From positions 34,120,171 to 34,184,170 of the forward strand of contig CM060194.1 of NCBI GenBank assembly GCA_030549335.1: 64,000 nucleotides of DNA, given 5' to 3'. This DNA is from Pontederia crassipes. Lineage: Eukaryota; Streptophyta; Magnoliopsida; Commelinales; Pontederiaceae. The notes under the pieces are model-generated. The model did no database searches. It saw only the letters and a list, made by a program, of their open reading frames with translations, and was not told the DNA's origin. Numbering within the stretch: position 1 is the first letter of the stretch; every line of letters starts with the position of its first letter. Below are positions 35,661-48,093 of the stretch, piece by piece. The position numbers were made by a program, and so were the translations under genes.

Positions 35661-36638
35661 TAATGGGCGTACTACGCTCTCAATGCGTAGCATCGTCCGA
35701 CGCATCTCTCCTGATGGTCCGATCGCGCATCGATGCTCCACGATGAAAGGCACCCAACAACGAGACGAACAGGAGGCCGGATCACCTACCAAAGCTATCC
35801 TCTAAGGCCACTATCGCTGCTTGTAGGGACGAAGCCATCATCATCCTATGACCTTGTTGCTGGAAATCGTAGTCATTGAATGAACCTATTGCTCATCTAA
35901 TTCATCGTCGCCATATCACATTCTCCTCTTCTTCACATGGCATTTATGCCTCGCTGTTGCAAGCTCGACCTCAATGTCAACAACCTCGTCACTTGGCCTC
36001 GACGGAACCTCGTCACCAATTGCCTGATCTCATGCAACCAGAGAGAAGACAATCAAGCTCTCTATTGTTGCTCGCTCAGTGGACAGCAGCATCGGTGAGA
36101 GGACAATGGAGGTCGAAATGCGACGAGGTTGTTCGGGCGACGGCAATTTCGGCTACTTGATCTCACACAACCAAAGAGAAGCCAATTGAGCACTGTTGTT
36201 GCTTGTTCGGTGGACAGCAGCGTCATTGAGAGAACAATGGAGGTCGAAATACGACGAGATTGTTCGGGGGCAGCGATTTCGGCGTTGGCTCTGGATGATG
36301 CACAAAGGAGCAGTCTTTCTTCATGTGTGAGGAGGAGGTTGACGTTGAAGAAGAGACGAGGACGACACGATGGAGATGCATGAAAAAATGCTGCAGAGGG
36401 AACTCGACAGATGTGGAAGCATTGAAGGTGGTCTTACATGGGAAGATGAGGCAAGAGAGGAAGAAGGAGACAGGTACGCGGAGAGGCTGTTAAGTTGGAA
36501 TCAGACGATGTTGACGTGCAGACCTTTCGTTCTTTCGCTATTAGGCGCTTTTCATGTGGAGCGTCGATGCACGATCGGACGGTCAGGACCGATGCGTCGG
36601 ACGATGCTACGCATTGAAGGCGTAGTACGTCCATTATA
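35661..36638. mobile_element. Non-autonomous DNA element with long (about 90 bp) terminal inverted repeats
   Basis: The left end (TAATGGGCGTACTACGC, CAATGCGTAGCATCGTCCGA, CGCATC, GGTCCGATCG, GCATCGATGCTCCAC, ATGAAAGGCACC, to about 35755) is matched in reverse complement by the right end (about 36541-36638: GGCGCTTTTCATG, GTGGAGCGTCGATGC, CGATCGGAC, GATGCGTCGGACGATGCTAC, GCGTAGTACGTCCATTA). Such long TIRs point to a Mutator-like element, but the target duplication is ambiguous because the borders sit in TATAAT/ATTATA. The interior is GC-richer than its surroundings and contains a tandem duplication. Short open frames exist (for example 35876-36160 and 36370-36648), but none resembles a known protein; a captured gene fragment is possible. 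Confidence 0.8.
36026..36283. repeat. Tandem duplication (about 126-132 bp, two units) inside the long-TIR element
   Basis: Unit 1 is about 36026-36152 and unit 2 about 36158-36283. Both contain, in order, CTGATCTCA/TTGATCTCA, CAACCAGAGAGAAG/CAACCAAAGAGAAG, TGTTGCT, GGTGGACAGCAGCxTC or CAGTGGACAGCAGCATC, GAGAACAATGGAGGTCGAAA and ACGAGxTTGTTCGGG. The units differ at roughly one base in eight, so the duplication is not recent. Confidence 0.8.
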
Positions 36639-36639
36639 T

Positions 36640-39003
36640 CCTCGTTAATAATCTATCTTATTTACTCTTAAATTATTTTCATTAATGTGGATAAAACTTG
36701 CGGTGCCGAACAGGAAGAGTTTATTTGTTGAAAGTCTTTTCCTCCTAATGGAAAAGCAACAAACTTAATAGTAACGTGATTTTATAGTTAAAATTATTAT
36801 ATATATTAAAAAATATGTATTTTTATTGGTAAAAGCTATTTTATTTTTTATAACTAAAATGTTAAATTTGAGTTATATATATTTTTCACTTAATCTTCTA
36901 CGGTAATTTGTATAGTTATTTTATTAATATGCTAAACAGATATTATTATTTGTCAAAAACAATATCGATATTTTTTTTACTTAGTTTTTTTATGGCAATG
37001 TATACTGCTTATTTTATTAATTTTATTTTAGTTTTATAAATTTGTTATTGTCTAATTCAATCATCCAGTTCAACCGGTTTGATCTCACCGTATTCCTGAT
37101 CCAAGTTTGGCAACATCATTTTTTGTATCTTTTATTTTTAGTTCTTTATCTGCTCCAAGATTTTTTATCCGGAAGTGACATTTTGAAGTCAAAATTTTTA
37201 AATGGAAAAGAGTTATCATAGGATGAAAGGTTTAGAAAGAATGAGTTAGGTTTAATGTGGTGGGTTTAAAATTTTTACACTATATTTGATACATCTTTTA
37301 TTAATTTAATTAAAGATGAGTTGAGCCTCATAAGTCCATCATTTAATTTAAAATTAAACTCATCAAATTGATGAATTTAAAAAGGTTAAAAATAGTTATA
37401 TTCACTTTACCTTTATTTCTTCTGTATAAAATAAATAAAATATTTTTTCTTAAAAAAACATCTATCAAACTTAATCTTCCCTATTAATTTATATCCAAAT
37501 AAATAGCAAATTAAACTAACTCAACTCATCCCATTAATTTATATTCAAACGTGATTTTTATAAACTCCCACCACACTAAAATTCACCAACTTATACTCCA
37601 CTATCATAATCCACCCCTCCATCATTAAAACACCAAACAAACCATTAGTCTGGTAATTTAAGTTAAGAGGTGTGAATTAGGGTGATAAAGTAATGGATGG
37701 TGAGATTGAGTGTGGTAAAGGTTTATATAAATCATGTTTGGATATTAGTTAACATAATGGAGTGAATTAATTTAATCCATTATTTGTTTGGATACAAATT
37801 TTAATGCACGTATTAGAGAAGATTAAAATAGTTAAATGTCTTTATTATTCTTAATAAGATTTTATTTATTTTTAATTTGAATGAGATGAAAAAGGTATAA
37901 TGGGAATAAAAGATTTTAACCCCTCAAAAACTACCAATTTAGTGGCTTTAGTTTTAAGTCATATAATAAGCTAATGAACACCAACCTAACCTTAATTAAA
38001 ATTTTAAAAATCATATCCATACAAGGTTTAAGAATTTTAAATTCACCTCACCCAATTGAACCCAACCTATCCCTACTTAACCCTCCATCCAAGCAACACC
38101 CTTATTATAGAAAATGGAACCTTTTTTATGAGCTTTGAAAGGAGGTTCCTTCACAATGACACGGATCATCAAACTAGATTTTTCATGATAACCAATTATC
38201 TTTTTAGCTCTAAACTCACTGATGTTCGGAGGAGAACGAAATGATAAATGATCAAGTTTTCATTTTATCTTCTATTTCCAGTATTTTGGATCGCAGATTG
38301 TCAAGAATCAAGATCGAATCCGACGATCCCTGAGGATCAAGAATCAAGAATCAAGTCTCCAAGCGACCCTTTCCTTATTAATGTAATGAATTTAATGTGA
38401 TCATTTCGAAGTTTGATGCATGTTATAAATCGCCCACACAAAATTCTGCCAAGATTTTGTCATTTTGCTCAAGTTGAGGTCATGAAGTTTCTTTCTTTCG
38501 CCAATATGCTACTGATGCTAAGCCTATAAACATCAGCTGCTAACGAAAAGATTATATATTTCAATCATTAGTTAAAAAGTGTATTAAATTGCTAACAGAA
38601 AAGTATATATTTAAAGAAAAAAACTAAATGACTCGAATTAGAATAATCATAAAGATTAAATCACCAGAAGCTAATCAAGTTTCGAGAGGTAAGCTAATTC
38701 AAGTTGGCCTTCTGAACGGGAAGATTCTTTCATATGTATTACCAAACATGACCATAAAAGTATGCTGTCCATGGCATAGAAGATGAAAGGTATGATATTT
38801 GAGCGACTGTATTACGATTATTGCATATTATGCTACACAGAATTTCCTATTGATATTCGTCCATCTTCAAGACTCCAACACCAGCAAATTCAGTGATATC
38901 CTATTACTTCCCAGCTGAGAATTATGTCAGAGGCGTTTAGGCAGGCTAATAGATGTCTTCCTTCCTTTCTGTCCGGCCTAACAGAACTGACTGATGCCTT
39001 GAG
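36640..39003. other. AT-rich spacer with possible foldback elements
   Basis: No gene is seen. Two stretches look like decayed foldback elements: about 37240-37640 (TAATGTGGTGGGTTTAAAAT on the left against TCCCACCACACTAAAATT on the right) and about 37670-38100 (GTGTGAATTAGGGTGATAAA against AACCCTCCATCCAAGCAACA). The right-hand few hundred bases before 39004 should contain the 3' untranslated region of the quinone oxidoreductase gene. Confidence 0.35.
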
Positions 39004-42000
39004 TCATGGAATTAGTAATATCTTCCCGACATGATCACTGCTTTCCATCATCCTGTGAGCCTCTGCAGCTTGAGACAGGTGGAAGGACTCGTAAACCACA
39101 GGTTTCACTTTTCCTGCTGCGATTGCTGGCCAGACATGCTTCTCCACCTCTCCAATGATTGTGGCTTTGTTTTCAGGGCTCCTGTTCCGCAGTCCAGCAG
39201 CTAAATGCAAGTGATTAAAGACGAGAACTAGTTAGGTCTTAGCATGCTTAGAATTGAAATATTAACTAAATATAGGACAACAACAAAGAGCGGCTCAAGT
39301 TATTTATGCATTGGAAGTGTATGCAACCGCTCAAGTGGATAAGAGGAACTAAGAAGCTACAACTTTATTGCAAGGGTTGGTAGTATATGAGTTTACTACT
39401 ATGTGTAAAGGTAATCCCAGCTGGACAGTCTTCTTAAATATAAATACACACTACTTTGAAGTGCATGAATCAAAGTTGACACAAGTAACTTTGGTTTAGT
39501 CAAATGCTGAATTAGTAGGATTTCATGCACCACAAAGATAGTGTTATCCTCTTTAACAAAGTAAGAGATGTTCAAGCATTTATCCAGTCCCGAAGAACGT
39601 AGATATTAGGCATCTCAACATTTGCAATTCAGGAAAAGGAGGAACACCAAAAGAATGTTCATAATAAGAGGACATGAATTGTCGATTGTGCAACATTCTC
39701 AACAGGAGAAACAGTGATGAGAAGACATTGCAAGCAAAACAAAATGATGGAGACTTGAGCCAACTTAAGGACAACCTAGGTGTTTTCTATCGTGTTGAAC
39801 ATTGTGCCAGTAATGCTTTGCAGAACTGTGGTTTGGCAAAATAAACACAATGCTTGTTGTTAAAATTTGATGTGCTAACCAATCGTCCTAAAAGCTTAAG
39901 CTATTAGGAAGAACAAAATCAATGATTTTTATATTCTTAACACTCCTCATGCGTAGGGTAGCAACTTTTGATCTAATCCAGCCCACCACATGGACAACTG
40001 GAGGAAAATATTTTTTTAATAAAAGATTAATGAGATTTGAACTATTGACCCCTAGCTCTAACATCATGTTAAAATTTGATGTGTTAATTAATCTTCCTAA
40101 AAGTTTAAGCTGTTAGGAAGATCAACATCAATGATTTTATATTCTTAACACTCGTCCAACATATTATATTGATCAAAATAATTTTATAACTTATCTAGCC
40201 AATCATGGAATGTTGTAGGACCAAGTGTATCATCAAAGGATGATGTCTCCATCACTTGACGAGAAATATCAACTTGTGATGGATGATGAGCATGTAAAGG
40301 GGAACCATGTTAAGGTAAATCATGACGAGGAAGGTAAGGCAGAGAATCATATTCTGAAGGTTGAGCAAAAGAATCAACATTGAAGGAAGGATCACACTAA
40401 TGATGTGCTTCGGAGTCGACACGGAAAGCCTGGGTAAACACGTAAAATGTGAGATCGTAGCATGACTCGTCCGATTCTACCGAAATCATATTTTCAATTA
40501 AATTTCTGCTTAGAACCTAATTTACCTATAAATTAATTATTCAATATGATTTAGAAAATCTAATAATAATTAATGATTAAGCATCTATGATTTAATAGGT
40601 TATAATAATTCATTTAAAAAGTTATAATAATTCATTTAAAAAGTTATAATAATTGATAAATTAGCAATACATTACATGAAAGAGCAGAAAAAAAAAGCAT
40701 GGAAAAATATGAACCAAAAATAAAATAAAGAGACTGCATTCTCTCTCCTCCATGAGATTACACGAGTCTTTTATTGCTGTCAAATCAGAAAAAAAAAGGG
40801 ACTGTATCCTCCCTCTCTCCCACTGAGTCTTCTGGAAACCCAAAAATTAAAAGATTAAAATTAAAAGACTATAGAGCAGAGTAGACAGGAAAAAAGGAAA
40901 AAGATTGCATTTCTGGCACAAACCCAAAAATACTGGACAAAAAAAAGGACTGCAGGAGAAGAGAGGACGAGTCATTTTTCTGTCTCGTCCTCCTGCTCGA
41001 GCGGTGGTTCTCCTTGTGAGCAGAAGAGGAGAGGGAAGATGGAGAGAGGAGGGAGAAGGGGCGAGAGAGGGGCGAACAAATGCTGGCGCTGGCGAGCTGC
41101 GGCATGCGCCAAACAGCGACGGCGAGCAGCAGCGTCGAACAGCACTGGCAGCAACCAGCAGCAGCAATGGCGGCAAACAGCACCGGCATCGCACAGCAGC
41201 AGCGACGAACAGCAGGCAGCAAACAGTGGCGGCGAACAGCAGGAGATGGTTTTGGGACTTAACTGATTAGGGCATCGGGTGAGTCACAAACTCATGTAAC
41301 AGAAAAAAAAATGTTTCAAGTGGACTCGGCAGGACGCCGATTCTACCGATTTTACGAGCCAGCATGCGATTCTATTCCGTGCTGGATGAAAACGATTTTG
41401 GTACCGAGTCAACTCATTTTTCTTGGGTGACATCGTAAAATCGTCCGATTCCACGAGTCAAATCGTGATTTTGACAACATTGAATAGAGCAACACATGTA
41501 GAACATGTACTAGATCAGAAATGGTGACTTGGATGTCCTAGACCCTTAAGTGTGTGAGAAGATGTACAATCATAAAAATGAGGATAGGTCTGTGGAGGTG
41601 TGTCATGAAAGGGCAACTAAAAATTGTAATTCGGGTGTGATGGTTTGGTGGTTTCATTATAATTGATAGGTGGATTGTGCGAGAATCCAAGGGCATCACA
41701 CTGATGGGATAAAAAAGAAGCGAGTTGGGAAAGAGACTGACAACTATTACCAAGTTGAGGATTATGAAGAACATGAGAATTAGAACTATTGCTCGACATA
41801 CTTTATAGCAGTACAAGAGATGCAAGACAAAAATTAACACTAACTAATAATTAAAAAACGCGAACCAAATAGTTGCAGTTATGGTGGGTGTTAGAGGGCA
41901 GCCTTTGTGGCGACAGCGGCTGCTCAACCATGTAAAAAGAAACGACAGCAGAAGGAGGTGGCAGTGAGCTTCAGCAGCAGAGGGTATGTATGATGACTCA

Positions 42001-45000
42001 CGAACAGGGGCATGATGCTGGAAATCGAGGTGACTTGCAAAATACCTGCAGGTTGACTAACAGATCTGCAAACACTTGCAGGTTGACAAACAGATCTGGT
42101 TGCTGCTTGGTGTGTGACAACTTGCAGGTCGACGCCGAAGCCTTTGAACACTTCACCTGCTGAACATCTCTGCTGCTTCTGCTTCTTCCATGCGACTGCT
42201 GATCAAGATTTTCCATGCCCCGGCCACCATCATCCAGCAGCATCCGCGCCTGCTTCGGTTGTGCTACCTCCACACCAACCACCTTCGCCACTGCTGCAAC
42301 ATCACATGTTGAACACAGTCACCGGAACCTCCACAACAGCAGCTACAACATTACCGTTTGCCATTGTCCAGCAACACTACCACCCTGCTTCGGTTGCTCC
42401 ACCTCCACGTCAAACCGCCATTGTCACCGCTACCTCCTGTCACAACATTGTAGATGCCACTGCAAGCTGCCATCTTTGCACGAACAACTTGCGACAGTGA
42501 ACTGAAGGAGCCAAAGAGGTGAAGACTGCAGCTGAGAAGGCGATGGCATGTGTTGCGGGGTTGCGGGCACCGCCAAGCCGCCACCGCAAATGTCAACCCT
42601 ACTTTGGAGGGTAGGCAACAAACACATCTTTTTTCTTTTTTTAGATGTTAGATGTCAGATGATGATCTAATGGCTGTGACAGCTTAGCGTTGTGTTTTAG
42701 GAGTGCAGGATACAACCATTTGATTACAAAATCTAAGGGTTTATTTGATCTGATACCAATTGATGGAGACTTGAATCCACTAAGGGATAAATATGTTAAT
42801 AAGAAATATTCATTAATCTATATTCCAAACGAACCAAACAAGAGTATTTATAGGTCGTCACACCCTATGCCAAATAACTAGGAAACCAACTAAGAAAACA
42901 AACTATGTAAAAGAAGATCTAATATAAAGAAAACTATACGAATAGACTATATACTAAAGGACCTAAGGCAGAGTATTCTTGTCCTATTAAGGCAGTGCAG
43001 GAAACATAAATCTGCATAAGAAGATATTACCTACCTTGCACTGTAAGGCGTTTTGCGAGCACAGTGGCAAGATTTAGTTCTCCCTTACTTCCTCCCAAGA
43101 ATCCAATTATAAAAAGTCTTCCATCCACGGCTAAGCAGTCAAGATTACGTTGCAAGTATGACCCACCAACACTATCTAGTATAACATCAATGCCTGATTC
43201 AAAAAGAACATATTGTTTATGATGCACAAATTCCAGTTTAAGCATAAAGAACACCAGCAGCATACCCTTTCCTCCTGTTTCTTCCTTCACACGTGCAACA
43301 AAATCTTCGGTCTTATAATTGATGCAGACGTCAGCACCAAGTTGCTTACAGGCAGCCAATTTTTCTTCACTTCCTGATGTTTGAGATCAAAGATATAATG
43401 AATCTAACTGCAATATAAGACTTCAAAAATCTAAATTTTCTTAATATAGTAATAAAACCTGCTGTGACAAAGACCTTGATACCAATATGTTTAGCAATCT
43501 GGATGGCGAATGTGCCAATTCCACTAGATCCTCCATGAATCTACAAGGCCAAGATATTCAATTAATAGCTAAAATATATTTGTTTGTATGTGAAAAATGG
43601 TACAATTCATCAGTCTACCTTAAGACGATTAAAAAAAATTTGTGACCCTATTTAACTCTATCATGTAGCACGGTTGATTAATTGCCATAAAAGAGAGAAT
43701 AAATACATAAGAGATCGGGCGTAAAAAATTACGAGAAAGGATTCACCAGTGGACAGATGGCTTGTCATAAAAACCGTCGACCACACTGTACATGCAACTT
43801 CTGGGAAGCTTGCAGCATCTATCAAAGATACACCTTCAGGAACAGGAAGGACTTGTCCGGCTGGCACTGCCACCTTCTCTGCATATCCTCCTCCATTCAG
43901 AAGAGCACAAACCTGCATCAATTGAAAATAAGAAAAATCAGGATCAACAGTTAAATTAGATACATAAAAAGGAAATTGAACTCCTATCTTATGCCCTAGT
44001 TTTCAAAAACAAACTGATCTCCACTAATCACTAAATTTCATATTCATGCTGTTCTAAAAAAATTCCATGGTCATGCATCATTGCATCAGTGTTGGTAGAG
44101 AACCAAACGTGGTTGGACGTGACACGAGTAATTTTATGTTAACATTGGTATCTTTCACAAAAATAGGTTGGCAGTTGATAACTTTGCCTTCCAAATCGCA
44201 GATCCTATGCAGCAATCTTAGTACTTGTAAAACTCAGAGGACACAAGGCAAAGAACAACTTCAACATAAACCATAATTAACAAGAAAAGGTTACTTTTAT
44301 TGGATTGCTCAATATGAGACATAAGTTAGTTAATCATCAAATAGACTGGTAGTTGATAACTTTGCCTTCCTAGTGACTAAGTGACATATCCAACATACCA
44401 ATATCAGCACTTTTAAACTCAAAAAGACTTGTATTTGTGTGACGATATAGAGAACGCAAAGCAGAGTTAGCATTAATGGAGAAAACTACTGCAACGAATG
44501 ACTATTGGACTGAAACCGTAGATTTCTACACTACAATTGTCATCCTTTGCAATTACTCAAGCTTTTCTTGCATTAGAAGAAACTATGGAATCAATATTCC
44601 CAACTTAAGTTTTTTACAAGAATCATATCACCACAAATAAAGGCGCCAACCTTCCAAGGAAATCATACTTATTAACCCTAATTCTTCAGAAACATACGAT
44701 TTTTGTACAACTCAGATATAGTACTGCTGAGTGGGAAGGGGCATTCGACGTATGTACCTGGTCACCGGGCTTCCAGCGGGTGACTGAGCTGCCGACAGCA
44801 AGGACGGTGCCGGAGCACTCGAGGCCAGGGAGAGGGCTGGCTCCGGGCGGTGGGGGATGGGAGCCCTTCCGCTGGATGGTGTCGGCCCGGTTGAGGGCGG
44901 TGGCTGCTACCTCGATGAGCACGTCGCCATCTCCGATCGCCGGCTCCTCCACCTCCCGGAGCTGGAGCACCTCCGGGCCGCCGGGGCTCGTGATTACCAC

Positions 45001-45009
45001 CCCCTTCAT
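39004..45009 (-). CDS. NAD(P)H quinone oxidoreductase, zeta-crystallin/PIG3-like, 6 exons
   Basis: Exons 45009-44758, 43912-43733, 43540-43459, 43373-43266, 43193-43035 and 39200-39004 join in frame with GT-AG introns to give 325 residues, the usual length of plant PIG3-like reductases. The N-terminal GroES-like domain starts MKGVVITSPGGPEVLQL and contains ALNRADTIQRKG, PGLECSGTV and WKPGDQV. The Rossmann domain carries the NADPH-binding GGSSGIG at about residues 147-153, then KQLGADVCINYKTEDF and DVILDSVGGSYL. The C-terminus is AEAHRMMESSDHVGKILL. Zinc ligands of classical alcohol dehydrogenases are absent, as expected. The family reduces quinones with NADPH, probably in the cytosol here since no targeting peptide is evident. 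No in-frame ATG lies upstream of 45009 in the open leader. The last intron (39201-43034) is 3.8 kb and full of repeats; the others are 72-845 bp. Confidence 0.93.
39858..40155. repeat. Pair of direct repeats in the last intron of the quinone oxidoreductase gene
   Basis: About 39858-39945 and 40066-40155 share GTTAAAATTTGATGTG, CTAAAAGxTTAAGCT, TTAGGAAGA, TCAATGATTTTxATATTC and TTAACACTC. Between them is TGAGATTTGAACTATTGACC. Similar CTAAAAGCTTAAGCT sequence is common in plant genomes, but I cannot assign it to a named family. It could be two short LTRs or a tandemly repeated element. Confidence 0.5.
40430..41485. mobile_element. Possible DNA element with inverted ends and a CAG-rich core, in the last intron
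   Basis: The left border region (ATCGTAGCATGACTCGTC, CGATTCTAC, about 40450-40485) is imperfectly inverted at the right (CGTCCGATTCCACGAGTC, AAATCGTGATTTTGAC, about 41435-41475). Ends with CGATTTTACG runs are common in plant repeats. The core at about 40960-41250 is GC-rich with many CAGCAG/GGCGAACAGC units, which open frames in several phases without a recognisable protein. No target duplication was found, so the boundaries are tentative. Confidence 0.35.
42740..43000 (-). mobile_element. Possible copia-type LTR end with primer-binding site, in the last intron
   Basis: On the minus strand the sequence TTGGTATCAGATC (plus-strand about 42749-42761) closely matches the usual copia primer-binding site TGGTATCAGAGC, complementary to initiator methionine tRNA. 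Just upstream lie TCTCCATCA, a possible LTR end in CA, and further up CTATAAATACTC (plus-strand about 42845-42856), a TATA-like promoter. This order (TATA, R region, CA end, primer site) is that of a 5' LTR reading on the minus strand. No partner LTR or copia protein was found in the intron. Confidence 0.45.
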
Positions 45010-46509
45010 CTTTCTCCCTCCGGCTATCCAATTCCAAAGGCTCTGGAAACAACAACGCTCTGTGTGCAAAAATGGAGCCCTATAGTTGCGTGCTTAATTC
45101 ATATTCTTCTCCATTTATTTTTCTTTTTACTTTTCATTTTCTTTCCTCCTGTAGTGAGAGTGCGACGTATCTTCTTGTTTTCATTTTCATCAAATGAAAA
45201 AAAGTAAGAAAGAATGTCTACAAACAAATAATGCAATAGCCTAATTTATTATTTAAACTTATGATATCGTCTATAATAATTCAGTTCTTTCAATTTAATA
45301 TCCAGGAGTATGTTAATGCATCATATGCCATTGAATGAAATTATAATATCGTCTATAATAATTTAAGCCGTTCAATTTAAGAAGTGTTTCGGTAAGCTTA
45401 TAATAAGTTTTAAAATTTTCTTTATGTTTGATAGAGAAAAAAAAGTTGGATAAAGACTTGTAAATAAAAAAGTAAGTTGAGAGACAACTTATTAAAATTG
45501 ATGAGTTTGATTAATAAATATATCATTTTGTCTTTATAATATACATACTTTTTTTTCCAAATATTTGTTATTATAATATTAAGAAATTTTTATCATTTGA
45601 CTAAAATAATAATTTATAAGTTTTTATTATTACTAAACACATTTACTTTAAGATATCGGCTATTAACTATTTATCAACTATTCTCTGAGCTTATTTGCGT
45701 TTGAAAATATTTTTTGGAGAGCTTAATTTTTAAAAGAGAATCACACGTGAGTCCACGAGTGTTTTGGTGAAAACTCTTTCAATAACTTTTATTTTTTTTA
45801 TGCAAAATAGTTGTCTTATCTATTGTTTTGTTAAAAGCTCACAAATATTTTTTTTTGCCGCGTTTGGCAAAGGGATCGAAATGGAACTAGGGCTAATTTC
45901 ATTTGGTTCCGCCAAATGCTAATGCAGAGGCGGAACTAAATGTTGGAATCGTCATGTGAGCCTCCGATTTTACGAAAATACTAGAACCAGCCAGTTCTCA
46001 ACGAGTGGGTTCCAATTTTTTTCCTTTTGTTGCCCTTTCACTATTGCACTCGCCCCCACCCCCACTTTTCGCTCGCCGCCCTCTTTCCTTCTTGCGCACT
46101 GCCTTCTTCTTCGTGAGCTTGCCTTCGGCCTTTGCTTCCATTTGTGAAAGAGCAGTGTCGATCTAGCTGCAGATCACCCTTTGCTTCCGCTTACCGGTGT
46201 CCATGTCCCTGCACATGGAACTAAGGCCAAGAAAGTGTTCCGTCACACCGTTGCTCATTGATGTCCTCCTCTAGTCACTTCTAGGTAATGTTCTCCCCTC
46301 CTAAAGATTGATGCTTCTTGCGATGTCGTCCTTCTGACTACATGTCGCATGATTTTTTCTCCTTGTTTAGGGTTTCGATCGATGCTCGGATCTGTCGAGT
46401 ACTTTCACGAGATCTCCACCATAGTCAGATGAGGTAACTATTAGTTGTGTGTATTATGTTTTGAAGTCGTTCTTCGATATGTAACACACCCCTCCCTTCT
46501 GCCAAGCAA
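45010..46509. other. Promoter region and AT-rich spacer
   Basis: The first few hundred bases should hold the promoter of the quinone oxidoreductase gene; no clear TATA box stands out. About 45385-45655 may be a small MITE: AAGTGTTTCGGTAAGCTTAT at the left mirrors TTATTATTACTAAACACATTT at the right. About 45870-46140 is mixed sequence with an inverted GGTTCCGCC/GGCGGAACT pair. No gene is called. Confidence 0.35.
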
Positions 46510-48045
46510 GGTGTTGTTGATGACAATAAGATTGACCGATCCTAAGTAGGTTGGCCTTCTTCCACACATTGTCAAACTTAAATGCATGAACCCTGAATTG
46601 ATTTTAGCGCTTGCATGTGTAATAATTCGTTGGCGTTAAATTTTCTCGTCACACATACTTGATTCCAACAACATTTGTTACGAAATAGTTACAGATGCAT
46701 GCTTTCTTTGTTTCGTTTACCAATTTTATGACATAATAAAAAAATATAAATGTAAACTAAGAAATAAATATCTTTTCTTCCAATATAAGTTAAGATCATA
46801 TATTGTTTGCTCGGCTAATATCACATTACATATGATCTTGCTCTCGAGTGATGTGTGGACTTAAGAGGATGATGACAGTTTCATCTCCATGCTTTTTTCT
46901 GACGATACACACATGGAGAGTTCCATTTTTCATTATTTGTGATTTTCTAAATTGCTATGTAGCAAGGTGTTGGTAATGTTGATAGGGGCAGAGAAATTTT
47001 ATGCTTGAATGAATGATCCGATACTAGGAAAATTATTCTCATATGCAACTCATATTTCTCCCTTTCTTCTAATGTAAAAACAGAAGACATATTATGAACT
47101 TTAAGTGTCGCTTAATGATCTTCAGACATGAAGTCATTCAAATGCATGCATGATTTCATAGGTATCATCTTTGTACAAAGGAAACAAGATGGTTATGTAG
47201 ACACATGAGCCACATTATTGTCGTAGATTATTTGTGATATTTGGAAAGTGAAATGATGATTTTTCTACAATTATTTTCAAAGAACTTTATCATCTCTAAT
47301 TTATCATAGTTTTATGTGCACTCTATTATGTAAACCTTATTTCGTTAGTACATTATTGCATTATCATTTCACATTGACTTAGGATTTGATATTGTCATTC
47401 CCGTTTCATTTAACTAGCTTTTCAGCCTTAAATGGTTGTCGATGCTATAAAATTTGGATTAGCACATGATAACGTTATGATTTTGTTGCCATGCATGCTA
47501 CATATTTGTCTCGTCACTGTCCGGACGGAGATATAAGTAGATGATTAGAAAATTAACCATATGAATAAAGCACACTAGGAATTGTTATTGTGATATTGTG
47601 TTAGATCACTTATTGCACTATGAAAATTTATTATGCAGAGTTAGGGAGGATTGCACCGCCACAAGACATGGATAAAGATAAGGGCAAGGCAATCACAACA
47701 TCCTCTAAGGGACGTCAAAAAAGGTGTGCAAACCGTTTGCCCGGGTCGGACTTGTGGAGTATTACAATGTCAAACACTTTTGTCGGCTTAATGATGCAAG
47801 AACACGTTAATGATTGCATACTTAATGGGACGTTTTTCTTAGAGTCGTGGACTAGGATGAAGATAAATTTCAACAATATGATCGAGAAGGAAATGGAAAT
47901 TTAGTACTTGAACAATCATTTGAAAGTTTTGAGAAGAAACTATAACCTGATTCGAATATTGGGGGACAAGAGTGGATGGGGCTAGGATGACATGAAGAAT
48001 GTGTCATTGCCACCTGACCCATGAGGTTATTTCAGTGAGTTACTA
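46510..48045 (+). repeat. Tandem segmental duplication, unit 1 (about 1.5 kb)
   Basis: This segment is colinear with 48094-49622 over its whole length. Both start GGTGTTGTTGATGACAATAA, share GGTTGGCCTTCTTCCACACA, and end in a Myb/SANT-like coding segment and GAGGTTATTTC. Small indels and scattered substitutions separate the units. A TAA/ATA-rich run at about 48042-48092 sits exactly at the junction. Confidence 0.9.
47620..48022 (+). pseudogene. Myb/SANT-like domain gene, decayed copy in unit 1
   Basis: The sequence is the counterpart of the open copy at 49193-49600. It reads MKIYYAELGRIAPPQDMDKD and continues through DLWSITMSNTFVGLMMQEH and WTRMKINFNNMIEKEMEI, where a TAG (47902-47904) replaces the glutamine codon of the other copy. 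A second TAG later replaces a tryptophan codon (GWG stop DDM). Both stops fit C-to-T type decay on one strand or the other. It ends at the same position as its sister. Confidence 0.75.
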
Positions 48046-48093
48046 TTATTATTAATAATAGGATAATAATAATGGGATAATAATAATAATAAT

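Noticed and set aside
36370-36648. A gene inside the long-TIR element
   Set aside because: The frame extends into the terminal inverted repeat, has no recognisable domain, and other frames of similar length exist.
40030-40060. tRNA-like B box (TTTGAACTATTGACC on the plus strand)
   Set aside because: No cloverleaf, A box or anticodon stem could be traced around it.
40847-41270. Gln/Ala-rich open frames in the CAG-rich stretch
   Set aside because: All phases are open on both strands because of the trinucleotide composition, and the stretch is intronic.
45010-45069. A longer N-terminus for the quinone oxidoreductase
   Set aside because: The open leader upstream of 45009 contains no in-frame ATG, and known family members start directly at the MK(G/A)-V-I-T type sequence.
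44780-45207. Plus-strand open frames over the first exon of the quinone oxidoreductase gene
   Set aside because: They are antisense to a GC-rich conserved exon.
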